Shown here in pieces: positions 1-7,222 of a stretch of DNA of 26,255 nt. The DNA lies in the IMG/VR virus record IMGVR_UViG_3300006919_000374, positions 1-26,255 of that record. One strand, written 5' to 3'. Source of the stretch: a virus. The translations under genes and the position numbers were made by a program. The notes under the pieces are model-generated. The model saw nothing but the letters and a program-made list of their open reading frames with translations, searched no databases and was not told the DNA's origin. The stretch's first letter is position 1, and each line of letters opens with the position of its first letter.

Positions 1-1
1 A

Positions 2-1741
2 CCAAAGAACGTAACCTTAGACTGGACTGCCCCTGACACAGATAGTGATACGCCGTTAGTGCCTAACTCTTTATATGATCTTAAGGGCTATAACATCTAT
101 CGTAATACTTCTAACAGTCAACCCACAAGCCCTATAGCTTTCTCTGGTTCTGACAAATATGTTGACGGTGGATTGGGCGTAAACACTCAATATTATTATT
201 GGGTAACAGCACTAGACTTTACAGGTAATGAAAGCACGGCGGTAGCATCTGGGGCGGTCACAACAGACGCACAAGCCTCTGGCGTTGATACTGATACACG
301 CATTTATTCAGGGCGTTTATATTGGCAAACACTACAAGCAGCGGCCCCATCGGGCAGTGATGTGCCAAACGCATCTAACTTTGTATTTAATGTTAGCTCG
401 GAGGTGTTCACTACGCTCCAAACAGGATGGAGCCACAGCCAAACATCTGTAGCTAATACCTCACTAGCAGTAAAAGAGTGGTCGGTTCCTTACACTGTTA
501 CTGTAGATGCAGATGATAATGTTGATAGCATTTCATTCGGCACCATAGCAGGTGCGTTCCAAATTACTGATACGATTGAGAGCGATAATTTCAATAGCAC
601 AGATGGTTGGCAAATAAACAAAGATGGTACAGCTACTTTTAACGCTGCTGTAATTCGTGGAACATTACAAGTCGGTCAGGTGCCTACGCTTAGTTCGGCA
701 AAGATAAGTGACTTGAACGCTATAGCAACGTCTGGTGACTATAATGATCTAACAAACACGCCCACTCTGTTTAGTGGTAACTATAATGACCTAACAAATC
801 AGCCTAGCTTGTTTGATGGCGCATACTCTAGCTTAAGTGGACAACCGACTTTAGGTACATTAGCTGCATTAAACAATGTTAACTATACTACTGACATAAC
901 TAATACGCCAACGTTAGGAACATTAGCTAGTCAGAATACCGTTAACTATAGTACTGACATAACTAATACGCCAACTTTAGGTACATTAGCTAGTCAAGAC
1001 ACTGTAAACTATAGCACCCAAGTTACAAGCAAGCCTACAATTCCAAGCAGCACAAGTGATCTTACAAACGACAGTGACTTTCAAACAGGATCACAAGTCA
1101 GTAGTGCAATAAGCAGCGCAGGGTATGCAACTGAAAGCTATGTAACCACGCAAGTCGGCACAAAGTCTAAAATCTATTACTCATCAAGTGCTCCATCGGG
1201 AGCGAATACAGGCGATCTTTGGTACAATACTAGCACAGGAACATTTAAAAGATGGAGTGGTTCTTCTTGGGTAGACGTAAGTATTACCGCTGACAGTATT
1301 GCTGCAAATTATGTTTATGCTGGAACAATAAATGCCGTTCAGATTAATTCAGGAGAAATTAATGTTGCTAGATTGCCAGGAATTGGTGTTGCTGGAAGTA
1401 CCTCAGTTTCGTCAAGTCTAAGTAGTGCAAGTTTTCCATATACCATGACTGTTTCCTTTAGTGGAGTAACATCTGGTTCTAGTATGATGGCAGTATTAAA
1501 TGGAACTTTTGATACTACTAATGATAATGGTTCAGTTTCTATAACACCAACAGGCTCAAATGTCAGTTTAAATCACAATCAGTCTATTGGTGGGTTCGCT
1601 TATAATAGAACTACTTACGCTAATTGTATATCCGCAACAGCTACTTCTACAAGTGGTAGCTTAGGGTTTAGTATTGGCCGTTCTCCTTCGGGTGGTGTTT
1701 ATGTTCAAGCGGCTGTGTCACTATTAACATTTAAGGCTTAA
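2..1741 (+). CDS. Tail-tip / host-specificity (J-like) protein, 3' part
   Basis: This is the C-terminal part of a large tail protein. The frame is open to the left window edge without a start, so the GTG at 59 is probably not the true start. The visible part opens with a fibronectin type III domain (roughly the first 90 codons; GYNIYR and YYYWVTALDFTGN strands). Next comes a segment around DGWQINKDGTATFN and AAVIRGTL, which resembles the conserved C-terminal region of phage tail-tip J proteins. A run of low-complexity fibre repeats follows (DLTNTPT, ITNTPTLGTLAS), then the phage-fibre segment GDLWYNTSTGTFKRWSGSSW and a Ser/Gly-rich C-terminal domain. The role is presumably receptor contact at the tail tip. 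It sits 1 nt before a tail-assembly-chaperone-like gene and ahead of the lysis genes, the usual end of a siphovirus late operon. J-like is an inference from domain order. Confidence 0.75.
   Translation, partial: PKNVTLDWTAPDTDSDTPLVPNSLYDLKGYNIYRNTSNSQPTSPIAFSGSDKYVDGGLGVNTQYYYWVTALDFTGNESTAVASGAVTTDAQASGVDTDTRIYSGRLYWQTLQAAAPSGSDVPNASNFVFNVSSEVFTTLQTGWSHSQTSVANTSLAVKEWSVPYTVTVDADDNVDSISFGTIAGAFQITDTIESDNFNSTDGWQINKDGTATFNAAVIRGTLQVGQVPTLSSAKISDLNAIATSGDYNDLTNTPTLFSGNYNDLTNQPSLFDGAYSSLSGQPTLGTLAALNNVNYTTDITNTPTLGTLASQNTVNYSTDITNTPTLGTLASQDTVNYSTQVTSKPTIPSSTSDLTNDSDFQTGSQVSSAISSAGYATESYVTTQVGTKSKIYYSSSAPSGANTGDLWYNTSTGTFKRWSGSSWVDVSITADSIAANYVYAGTINAVQINSGEINVARLPGIGVAGSTSVSSSLSSASFPYTMTVSFSGVTSGSSMMAVLNGTFDTTNDNGSVSITPTGSNVSLNHNQSIGGFAYNRTTYANCISATATSTSGSLGFSIGRSPSGGVYVQAAVSLLTFKA
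846..1025 (+). repeat. Tandem coding repeats in the tail-tip gene
   Basis: Three consecutive copies of a roughly 60-bp coding unit, specifying variants of PTLGTLAxxxxVNYxTxxTxxP, lie here. Two of them are nearly identical at DNA level (around 895-1015). Such units are typical of extended fibre shafts and can expand or contract by recombination. Confidence 0.75.
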
Positions 1742-1742
1742 A

Positions 1743-2117
1743 ATGCAGTATACAATTTTTACATCTGAGGGACATTGGCTTGCTCATGTAGATTGCACTT
1801 ATGAGACAGATGTTCCGACTTTAGAAAGTAATCAACAAGTTGTCGTAGGTAATCATCCAGAAAACACGATGCTTGTAAATAATGAGATCGTAAATGCTAC
1901 GGGTGATGCACTTGACGAATACAATAACAAACTTCTTATGCAGATTAGAAAAGAGCGCAATCTTTTATTAGCGCAATCCGATTGGACGCAGTTTAACGAC
2001 AGCCCATTAGACAATACAAAAAAACAACAGTGGGCCACCTACCGCCAAGCCTTGCGTGACCTACCCACCAACACAACAGACCCAGCTAACCCAACTTGGC
2101 CTACTAAACCAGAGTAA
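1743..2117 (+). CDS. Tail fibre assembly / tail assembly chaperone-like protein
   Basis: A 124-aa protein starting 1 nt after the tail-tip stop codon. The C-terminal half carries the pattern RKERNLLLAQSDWTQFND, then KKQQWATYRQALRDLP, and ends in a Pro-rich tail. This RxxLLxxSDWTQ...W..YRQ.LRDLP pattern is characteristic of the phage tail-assembly-chaperone / XkdW-like C-terminal domain commonly found next to fibre genes. The N-terminal half is a beta-rich segment without a recognised motif. The expected role is folding or attachment of the adjacent tail protein, though some members are themselves structural. Family assignment is good; the exact role is inferred from position. Confidence 0.7.
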   Translation: MQYTIFTSEGHWLAHVDCTYETDVPTLESNQQVVVGNHPENTMLVNNEIVNATGDALDEYNNKLLMQIRKERNLLLAQSDWTQFNDSPLDNTKKQQWATYRQALRDLPTNTTDPANPTWPTKPE

Positions 2118-2121
2118 ACCT

Positions 2122-2352
2122 ATGTATGAGATGATCGACCTAGTAATGCAGTGGCTTGTAGCTCCCTTAGTTGTAGTTGTATGGCACCTGTTTAACCGTT
2201 GTACTAAGCATGAGACACAGATAGCTGTACTACAGTCTCAGTTAGAAAGCTCTAAAGTCTCTTACGACAGGGAGATGAAAGAGATGAAAGAAACCATCAA
2301 AGCAATCTTTATGAAACTCGACAGTATAGAACAATCACTGCGAGAGAAATAG
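2122..2352 (+). CDS. Small membrane-anchored coiled-coil protein, lysis-associated
   Basis: I choose the ATG at 2122, just after the upstream stop, giving 76 aa. An earlier in-frame start would overlap the previous gene by 62 nt. Residues about 8-23 form a hydrophobic transmembrane segment (MQWLVAPLVVVVWHLF). It is followed by a basic CTKH stretch and a long charged heptad-like helix to the C-terminus (QIAVLQSQLESSKVSYDREMKEMKETI). One membrane anchor plus a coiled coil, beside holin and endolysin genes, suggests a lysis accessory (holin-like or inner spanin-like) role. No diagnostic motif separates these possibilities. Confidence 0.6.
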   Translation: MYEMIDLVMQWLVAPLVVVVWHLFNRCTKHETQIAVLQSQLESSKVSYDREMKEMKETIKAIFMKLDSIEQSLREK

Positions 2353-2820
2353 ATGCCAATACTAGAGAGCATTGCTGCTGCTAATGCTGCTTACTCTGTA
2401 ATAAAGACTGCCTTAGGTAATGGTAAAGAGACTGCAGGTCTTATCAGTGCTGTAGGTAAGTTCTTATCAGCAGAAGAAGATGTAAAAGACGCAGTAAATA
2501 AAAAGAAGAACAGTCCACTTACTGCTATTACTGGGGGTTCCGAAGGAGATTGGGAAGAGTTTCAACACTTAGAGAACCTCAAACAAAAGCGACAGGAATT
2601 AGAGTCCTACTGCAGACTCTACGCGCCACCAGGTACATGGGATAGATGGCAACAGTGGCAAGTTGAAGCTCGTAAGCAAAGGCAAGCTGCTAAGAAAGCT
2701 GCAGAGAAAGCCAGAGAAGAGCGTAACGAAGCAATAGCTACAGCCACAGGAATTGGAATGGCTGTAATAGTTGTAATCTTAGGAATTTACTACTTAGGTG
2801 TCTACATGGGAAGGTGGTAA
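2353..2820 (+). CDS. Hypothetical membrane protein with amphipathic core
   Basis: A 155-aa protein starting immediately after the previous stop codon. The N-terminal ~45 residues are Ala-rich and weakly hydrophobic (SIAAANAAYSVIKTAL, AGLISAVGKFL). The middle is highly charged with a Lys/Arg/Ala-rich helix (QVEARKQRQAAKKAAEKAREERNEA). The C-terminus is a single strong transmembrane helix (IGMAVIVVILGIYYLGVYMG) ending in a short RW tail. It lies inside the lysis block. I do not recognise a named family. The topology (long cytoplasmic region, C-terminal anchor) would fit a tail-anchored lysis regulator or a virion-associated protein, but this is only contextual. Confidence 0.6.
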   Translation: MPILESIAAANAAYSVIKTALGNGKETAGLISAVGKFLSAEEDVKDAVNKKKNSPLTAITGGSEGDWEEFQHLENLKQKRQELESYCRLYAPPGTWDRWQQWQVEARKQRQAAKKAAEKAREERNEAIATATGIGMAVIVVILGIYYLGVYMGRW

Positions 2821-2825
2821 GATAC

Positions 2826-2909
2826 GTGGTTTATAGTAAAGACGGAAAGATCGTCATAATCACGTCTAACAAAAGGATAGCTGAACACTATGCCAGCAAC
2901 AGTAATTGA
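2826..2909 (+). CDS. Possible 27-aa protein in the lysis block
   Basis: A short GTG-initiated frame in an otherwise unassigned 70-nt gap. AAGGTGG at 2811-2817 is placed about 8 nt before the GTG. The peptide reads like a compact beta hairpin plus helix (VVYSKDGKIVIITSNKRIAEHY) and overlaps the start of the next gene by 20 nt. The start codon choice (an in-frame GTG also exists at 2814) and coding status are uncertain. Confidence 0.35.
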   Translation: MVYSKDGKIVIITSNKRIAEHYASNSN

Positions 2910-3102
2910 CGAATACAAGGTATTCCCACGGCTAATGATGTTAGTCGTTACTATATTAACTTACCAGAGTGTCCACTGGTACATGTCACTACCTGACCCC
3001 ACAAACGGACAAGCAGGACTGGTCTCAGTCTGTATGGGGGCTTTAACTGGATGCTTTGGCATCTGGATGAATAAAGAAGCTAAAACGGATCGAGGTTCGT
3101 AA
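2890..3102 (+). CDS. Putative two-helix holin
   Basis: A 70-aa protein with a charged N-terminus (DEYKVFPR) and two predicted transmembrane helices: roughly residues 14-32 (LMMLVVTILTYQSVHWYM) and 41-60 (AGLVSVCMGALTGCFGIWM). They are separated by a short polar loop containing PDPTNGQ, and the tail is charged (NKEAKTDRGS). Size, two-helix topology and position just upstream of the 3TM holin candidate and endolysin fit a small holin or antiholin. AAGG at about 2874 precedes the ATG. Holins lack conserved catalytic motifs, so the call rests on topology and context. Confidence 0.55.
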   Translation: MPATVIDEYKVFPRLMMLVVTILTYQSVHWYMSLPDPTNGQAGLVSVCMGALTGCFGIWMNKEAKTDRGS

Positions 3103-3488
3103 TGTTACAAGCAATCTTAGGGCCAATCACCGAGTTGGCTAGTACATGGTTAAGGGGGAGCGTTGAAACTAAAGCTGCACAGACACGAGCAAAAGTGGCT
3201 AAGGCTGAAGCAGAAGCACAGATTATGGTCAGCCGTGCTACATCAGAAGCAGACTGGGAAAAGATCATGGCGGAGGGAAGCCAGAACTCGTGGAAAGATG
3301 AGTGGCTTACCATTCTGTTTTCAATTCCGCTGATACTTGTGTTTACTGGAGACTGGGGTCGAGAAGTCGTAGCTAATGGTTTTACCGCACTAGAGACTAT
3401 GCCAGATTGGTATCAGTATACTCTAGGTGTAATCGTAGCCGCAAGCTTTGGTGTACGCTCTGCAACTAAACTCTTTGGGAGAAAGTAA
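3102..3488 (+). CDS. Holin, GTA/3TM type
   Basis: A 128-aa protein overlapping the upstream stop by one base (TAATG). It has an N-terminal amphipathic segment, an Ala/Glu/Lys-rich helix (TKAAQTRAKVAKAEAEAQIMVSRA), the motif SQNSWKDEWLTILFSIPLILVF, a polar stretch with a Trp (ETMPDWYQY) and a C-terminal hydrophobic segment (TLGVIVAASFGVRSATKLFGRK). The order charged helix, SWKDEW, TM, PDWYQ, TM matches the 3TM holin family first described from gene transfer agents of alphaproteobacteria. The endolysin starts 1 nt after its stop codon, consistent with a lysis pair. Export of the endolysin is the inferred role. Confidence 0.7.
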   Translation: MLQAILGPITELASTWLRGSVETKAAQTRAKVAKAEAEAQIMVSRATSEADWEKIMAEGSQNSWKDEWLTILFSIPLILVFTGDWGREVVANGFTALETMPDWYQYTLGVIVAASFGVRSATKLFGRK

Positions 3489-3489
3489 A

Positions 3490-3960
3490 ATGAGTTTCAA
3501 ACTATCTAACCGATCACTCGATAAGCTACAAGGTGTTCATCCTGATATGGTAGCCACAGTAAAAATGGCTATTCAGATAACCAAAGTAGACTTCGGTGTT
3601 ACCTACGGTGTACGAACATTAGAAGAGCAGAAGAAGCTTTATGCCTCTGGTCGCTCTCAGACTATGAAGTCCAAACACTTACTGCAAGGAGATGGCTATT
3701 CTCATGCCGTAGACCTTGTAGCATACGATGGTCCGAATGTGGTGTGGGAACTCAATGTTTATGATGACATTGCTGATGCCATGAAGTTTGCAGCTAAAGA
3801 AGTGGGCTGTAAGATTAAGTGGGGAGCTGCTTGGTCAGTAGGCAACATAGTGGACTACACTGGTACAGCAGAAGACGCTATGAATGAATACATTGATCTT
3901 CGCCGTAGTCAAGGTCGTAGGCCGTTCATTGACGGTCCTCACTTTGAGCTGATGGTCTAG
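3490..3960 (+). CDS. Endolysin, M15 family metallopeptidase
   Basis: A 156-aa protein. The ATG at 3490 is preceded by GGGAG at about 3477, so I prefer it to a longer upstream in-frame option that overlaps the holin. It looks like an M15-type L-alanyl-D-glutamate/D-Ala peptidase. Visible elements are an N-terminal helix with LQGVHPDM, then VTYGVRTLEEQKKLYASGRS. The zinc-binding signature SKHLLQGDGYSHAVDL follows (H63 and D75 are the likely ligands), and then DGPHFEL near the C-terminus (D148 likely catalytic, H151 the third ligand). There is no signal peptide, so it needs a holin, which is the preceding gene. It would cut the peptide stem of murein to release virions. Confidence 0.88.
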   Translation: MSFKLSNRSLDKLQGVHPDMVATVKMAIQITKVDFGVTYGVRTLEEQKKLYASGRSQTMKSKHLLQGDGYSHAVDLVAYDGPNVVWELNVYDDIADAMKFAAKEVGCKIKWGAAWSVGNIVDYTGTAEDAMNEYIDLRRSQGRRPFIDGPHFELMV

Positions 3961-3964
3961 TAAA

Positions 3965-4153
3965 ATGTGGATCGCTATAATACTACTATGCCAGAACCCT
4001 TCAGCTTTATCATGTCAGGTGTTAGCTAAGACTGATGAGACTTTTTACTCTGAACAGGAATGCCAAAAGGAAGTCGTAGTGGTTGCTACAGACTTTATGA
4101 GTAAAGGCCTCATGGCTATTCCTAACTGCTTTAAGGTGGGTAACCCTACCTGA
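3965..4153 (+). CDS. Small exported Cys protein of the lysis block
   Basis: A 62-aa protein 4 nt after the endolysin. The N-terminus is hydrophobic (WIAIILLCQNPSALSCQVL) and could be a signal or anchor segment. The mature part contains the pattern FYSEQECQKEV and a second Cys in IPNCFKV about 22 residues later, suggesting a disulfide-bonded periplasmic peptide. Its position after holin and endolysin would suit a spanin or lysis accessory, but no lipobox is obvious and no family is recognised. It resembles in layout the leftward small gene at 4146-4325. Its stop codon lies in the convergent overlap with that gene. Confidence 0.55.
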   Translation: MWIAIILLCQNPSALSCQVLAKTDETFYSEQECQKEVVVVATDFMSKGLMAIPNCFKVGNPT

Positions 4154-4325
4154 GCACTGGTCTGATAGACTGAGACAGCTCTCCTGTATTTCTACAGAAC
4201 AGATCAGCAGACAAATGCTCTAGAGTTCTTATGACCCTATCACACTCTGACGAACTGTTGAGGAGCATGTCTACTTGTACATCTCCTGCGTGGTAGATTA
4301 TAGTCAAGATATAGTAAAATTCCAT
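4146..4325 (-). CDS. Small hydrophobic-N-terminus Cys protein
   Basis: A 59-aa leftward ORF in the junction between the converging operons. I choose the ATG at 4325 (MEFYYILTIIYHAG) over the upstream ATG at 4346 because AAGAGGCG lies about 7 nt before it. The first ~14 residues are hydrophobic, followed by the motif MLLNSSSECDRVI and a second Cys (ADLFCRN). This recalls the S-x-E-C ... C layout of the rightward 62-aa gene that it overlaps by 8 nt at the 3' ends. It lies beyond the hairpin at 4391-4410 and I see no clear promoter of its own. Function unknown. Confidence 0.45.
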   Translation of the reverse strand: MEFYYILTIIYHAGDVQVDMLLNSSSECDRVIRTLEHLSADLFCRNTGELSQSIRPVLR

Positions 4326-4390
4326 AATACGCCTCTTGTGTATCATAGGGGTTTGTAGTAAGACAGAGGAGTTACCTCCTCCAAAACTAA

Positions 4391-4420
4391 AGGCGGCCTT
4401 CGGGCCGCCTCTTTTTATTT
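4391..4420 (+). terminator. Rho-independent terminator of the rightward late operon (probably bidirectional)
   Basis: An 8-bp perfect GC-rich stem (AGGCGGCC / GGCCGCCT) closes a TTCG tetraloop in the hyperstable C(UUCG)G context and is followed by CTTTTTATTT. On the opposite strand the same stem is followed by TTTAGTTTT, so it may also stop the leftward operon, whose DUF3310 stop codon lies in its T tract. A second small hairpin (GAGGAG-TTAC-CTCCTC, about 4364-4380) precedes it. Confidence 0.9.
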
Positions 4421-4678
4421 GCCATCGAGATACTCGTTAAGTCTTTTTGAGTACCATTCGACCTTCTTCAAGTCCTGCTTAAAGTTTCCCTTGTCCCTAC
4501 ATCGGTGTTGATACTTGATCATATTCCCACGTAGGTAACCAATGTACTCTGCTGCACTCAGTACCTCTTTCATGTAGTCTATACACTCAATAGACCCACT
4601 CGTGTAGTGAGCAGGGCTATTGACCATATCACGCTCTTGAGAACGATTACGTTCGTCGGGTGTAAAGTCCTTTACCAT
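4415..4678 (-). CDS. DUF3310 / SaV-like phage protein
   Basis: An 87-aa protein. The C-terminal part matches the DUF3310 pattern: VNSPAHYTSGSIECIDYM, then SAAEYIGYLRGNMIKYQHRCRDKGNFKQDLKKVEWYSKRL. The hallmark is HY..G.iE.ID followed by a YLrGN.iKYi.R...K....DL.KA..Y helix. The family is widespread in phage nucleotide-metabolism and replication operons; its biochemical function is not established. It is the last gene before the terminator. Its ATG overlaps the stop codon of the 54-aa gene upstream, indicating translational coupling. Confidence 0.85.
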   Translation of the reverse strand: MVKDFTPDERNRSQERDMVNSPAHYTSGSIECIDYMKEVLSAAEYIGYLRGNMIKYQHRCRDKGNFKQDLKKVEWYSKRLNEYLDGK

Positions 4679-4836
4679 TCTGGATCACCATACTCGTCAA
4701 AGGAACCTACAGGACCACTGAAGCTCATGTCTACTGTGATCCCATTGACTGGGTCATCAAGCTCCTCGTGCTCTGTGGACATTACCCCCATTTCCTGAAG
4801 GTGATGCTCTAAGTAAAGTGGTATTTGGTTTTCCAT
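4672..4836 (-). CDS. Hypothetical 54-aa acidic protein
   Basis: A small gene whose ATG shares one base with the ribonucleotide reductase stop codon (TAATG). The AGGAG about 9 nt upstream lies in the reductase 3' end. The product is strongly acidic (STEHEELDDP, GSFDEYGDPEW) with no Cys and no membrane segment. It fills the gap between nrdJ and the DUF3310 gene exactly, overlapping both, which argues that it is a real operon member. No family recognised. Confidence 0.6.
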   Translation of the reverse strand: MENQIPLYLEHHLQEMGVMSTEHEELDDPVNGITVDMSFSGPVGSFDEYGDPEW

Positions 4837-6602
4837 TATTCACAACTCCTTAAGCCTGTTGATGGATCAAAGTAGCAAGCGCCACCTTCATCTACATGTG
4901 GTTTTACATTTTCATCGACAAAGAAGTCAAGTTGTTTTTCTGGCTCCTCTGCAACATCTTCTGAAGAGGCTGCATTTAGAATACCATAACGCTTACCTGC
5001 TGCACGGAATGTAGTGCAACCAGAAGCCCCACCATCAAACGCTTGCATGTAAACATCCTTGAACTCTTCCCAAGTAATATCTGCTCCTACGTTACAAGTT
5101 TTAGAACAGGCACTATCCACATACTGGCTTGCTAAGTTAAGCACTTTAACATGATCATTAACGTGAAGCTCATCTGCTGTTTTACCTTTAACACCAAACA
5201 CACGATAGCCATAGTCTTCCACACGCTCTACCTTTGGACCTTCGAAGGTCTGGATAGTGCGATCATAGTAGTAAGAGAACACTGGCTCAATGCCAGAGCT
5301 TACGTTATCTGCTGACAGACTGATAGTACCAGTCGGAGCGATTGACAGTAGGTGAGAGTTACGAATGCCATACTTACGAATGTCATCACGAATCTCATGT
5401 GGCAATGTCAGACCAAACTCACTCAACAGATAGTTCTCTTTAAACAAGGGGAATGGCCCCTTTTCCACCGCTAGGGATACTGAAGTACGGTATGCAGTGT
5501 CACGTAAGACCTTCATAATCTGCGTGAGAGTAGCCATAAACCCTGCTGATGCATACGGGTAGCCCAGAGCCTCAATAGCGTTTGCTACCCCTGTTAGACC
5601 GAGTCCCATGCGGCGTTTGTTACGTGCCTCTTTAGCTTGCTCGTCTAGTGGGTAGACTGCACGATCTACAACATTGTCCATAGCACGTACAACAGGTGGA
5701 ATATCCCGTTTGAACTGTTCATAATCAAACATCCAGAACCCTGCGTAATCCATACAGACATACTGGGTCAAGTTAAAGGAACCTAGCAAACATGCGCCAT
5801 TAGGTGGCAGTGGCTGTTCACCGCAGGGGTTGGTAGCCCGGATAGTTTCTATGTACCAAAGGTTATTCTTACGGTTAATACGATCAATAAAGAGGATACC
5901 TGGTTCTGCCCAGTCCCATGTAGAGCGTAGGATGTCATCCCATAGTGCCTTAGCTTTGACTGTCTTATAGACACGACCATCGAACACTAAGTCAAAGTCT
6001 TCGTCCTTCTTGACTGCCCACATAAACTTGTCAGTGATGCCTACAGAAATATTGAACTGCGTTAGGTTATCACTATTGTTCTTCGCACGGATGAACTCTT
6101 CGATGTCTGGGTGATCAACACGTAGGACACCCATCTGTGCGCCTCTACGGTGACCTGCAGAGCTGATTGTCTTACAGATTGCATCAAAGATACCCATGAA
6201 GCTAATAGGGCCACTAGAGCGGCTGTCTAGTGACTTAATCATAGCTCCCTTGGGACGTAGTGTGGAGAAGTCATAACCAATGCCCCCACCCAAGCGCATG
6301 GTCTGTGCAGCGTCCTCTGCTGCTTTCATGATACCACGCATACTGTCAGTGATGTTCTCAGATACAAAGCAGTTGTAAGGTGTGACCTCACGAGGAGAAC
6401 CCATGGCCGACTGAACACGTCCTGCAGGTAAAAACCGTTGATGCAACAGAATATCACGGAACTCGTTGTAGTGTTCTGTATTGTCTTTGAGTGCGTCAGC
6501 TACTCGTGTCATGGCATCTTTGAACGTCTCGTTCGGGCCACGGTATTTCATTTTGTGGATTTCTTCACTAATTCCGATTGTTGGTCCGTAGGTGTTCTTC
6601 AT
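4836..6602 (-). CDS. nrdJ: Adenosylcobalamin-dependent (class II) ribonucleotide reductase
   Basis: A 588-aa single-chain class II reductase that reduces ribonucleotides to deoxyribonucleotides using coenzyme B12. Visible elements are an N-terminal EEIHKMKYRGPNETF region, a redox Cys in YNCFVSE (C78), LGGGIGYDFSTLRPKGA around 105-120, and the active-site loop NPCGEQPLPPNGACLLGSFN (N258, C260 as thiyl site, E262, second redox Cys C271). The APTGTISL phosphate-binding region follows, and a C-terminal shuttle Cys pair (C576, C587, ACYFDPSTGLRSCE). C260 and C271 are 11 residues apart, as in well-studied class II enzymes. No N-terminal ATP cone is apparent. It belongs to the leftward operon with MazG and DNA polymerase and implies a host that makes or imports cobalamin. 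Confidence 0.93.
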   Translation of the reverse strand: MKNTYGPTIGISEEIHKMKYRGPNETFKDAMTRVADALKDNTEHYNEFRDILLHQRFLPAGRVQSAMGSPREVTPYNCFVSENITDSMRGIMKAAEDAAQTMRLGGGIGYDFSTLRPKGAMIKSLDSRSSGPISFMGIFDAICKTISSAGHRRGAQMGVLRVDHPDIEEFIRAKNNSDNLTQFNISVGITDKFMWAVKKDEDFDLVFDGRVYKTVKAKALWDDILRSTWDWAEPGILFIDRINRKNNLWYIETIRATNPCGEQPLPPNGACLLGSFNLTQYVCMDYAGFWMFDYEQFKRDIPPVVRAMDNVVDRAVYPLDEQAKEARNKRRMGLGLTGVANAIEALGYPYASAGFMATLTQIMKVLRDTAYRTSVSLAVEKGPFPLFKENYLLSEFGLTLPHEIRDDIRKYGIRNSHLLSIAPTGTISLSADNVSSGIEPVFSYYYDRTIQTFEGPKVERVEDYGYRVFGVKGKTADELHVNDHVKVLNLASQYVDSACSKTCNVGADITWEEFKDVYMQAFDGGASGCTTFRAAGKRYGILNAASSEDVAEEPEKQLDFFVDENVKPHVDEGGACYFDPSTGLRSCE

Positions 6603-6626
6603 TTCCTCTACCTTTCATTCTTCTTC

Positions 6627-6869
6627 TTACTCATCTAAGTCTCCAAACTTATATTCTGTCAACTCTTCTTCATCTTTATTATACTCTATGTGATCTGATA
6701 TAAAGTCATACACTACACCTAAATCTAACTTAGCTGCAGCACAATACATAACTAACTTTAAACCTTCTTCTGCCAACAGACCCCTTGCGTGCTGATCAAA
6801 ATGGAACTGGTAAGTAGCACTCCCATCTTCATTCTCTTTGACAGTCTCTACGCCAATTACACCAGTCAT
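6627..6869 (-). CDS. Hypothetical 80-aa acidic protein
   Basis: A small acidic protein between MazG and NrdJ. It starts with MTGVIGVETVKENEDGSATYQFHFD, a beta-hairpin-like segment. A helical segment with LLAEEGLKLVMYCAAAKLDL follows, and then a Glu/Asp-rich tail. The start overlaps the MazG stop codon, showing operon coupling. The layout (short beta meander, then an HxxxGLLAEEG helix) resembles small proteins found in T7-like and marine phage operons, but I cannot name a family. Function unknown. Confidence 0.65.
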   Translation of the reverse strand: MTGVIGVETVKENEDGSATYQFHFDQHARGLLAEEGLKLVMYCAAAKLDLGVVYDFISDHIEYNKDEEELTEYKFGDLDE

Positions 6870-7222
6870 CGGTTGTCTCCTGAACCACGTAGTTTCCCAC
6901 GCTTCTTGCGGCTTTCTAGTTTATCTAAATTCATCTGAGCAATGTCAGAGAGTGGGTATCCCAAGTCTTCTGCTAACATTGCTGCAAACCATAAAACATC
7001 TCCCAATTCTTTGGCAACATCATCCTTGTTAATACTCCCATCCCGCATCCACTTAGATATTTTACCACTGACTTCTCCTACCTCTTCGGCAAGACCTAGC
7101 GTTGGGTAAACTACCTTAAACTCTTTCTTATAGATTGCATAACGGCGAGCTTGATTCTGATACTGGTCTATATCTAAACTAGAAAAATCGCCAAAACGGT
7201 CAATGTCTTCACTCGTAATCAT
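6866..7222 (-). CDS. mazG: MazG-like nucleotide pyrophosphohydrolase
   Basis: A 118-aa single MazG-type domain predicted to hydrolyse NTPs or dNTPs to the monophosphate and PPi. The all-alpha NTP-PPase signature is visible: ExxE (E47 to E50 in LAEEVGEVSGKI), followed about 25 residues later by ExxD (E72 to D75 in DDVAKELGDVLWFAAMLAEDLG). The C-terminus carries the usual NLDKLESRKKRGKL tail. Its length suits the single-domain phage MazG form. It overlaps both neighbouring genes. The inferred role is balancing or cleaning the nucleotide pool with NrdJ next door; a role in altering host (p)ppGpp signalling has been suggested for marine phage MazG but cannot be judged here. Confidence 0.85.
   Translation of the reverse strand: MITSEDIDRFGDFSSLDIDQYQNQARRYAIYKKEFKVVYPTLGLAEEVGEVSGKISKWMRDGSINKDDVAKELGDVLWFAAMLAEDLGYPLSDIAQMNLDKLESRKKRGKLRGSGDNR

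Noticed and set aside
4607-4798. 63-aa rightward ORF opposite the DUF3310 and 54-aa genes
   Set aside because: Antisense to two tightly packed leftward genes with supported starts.
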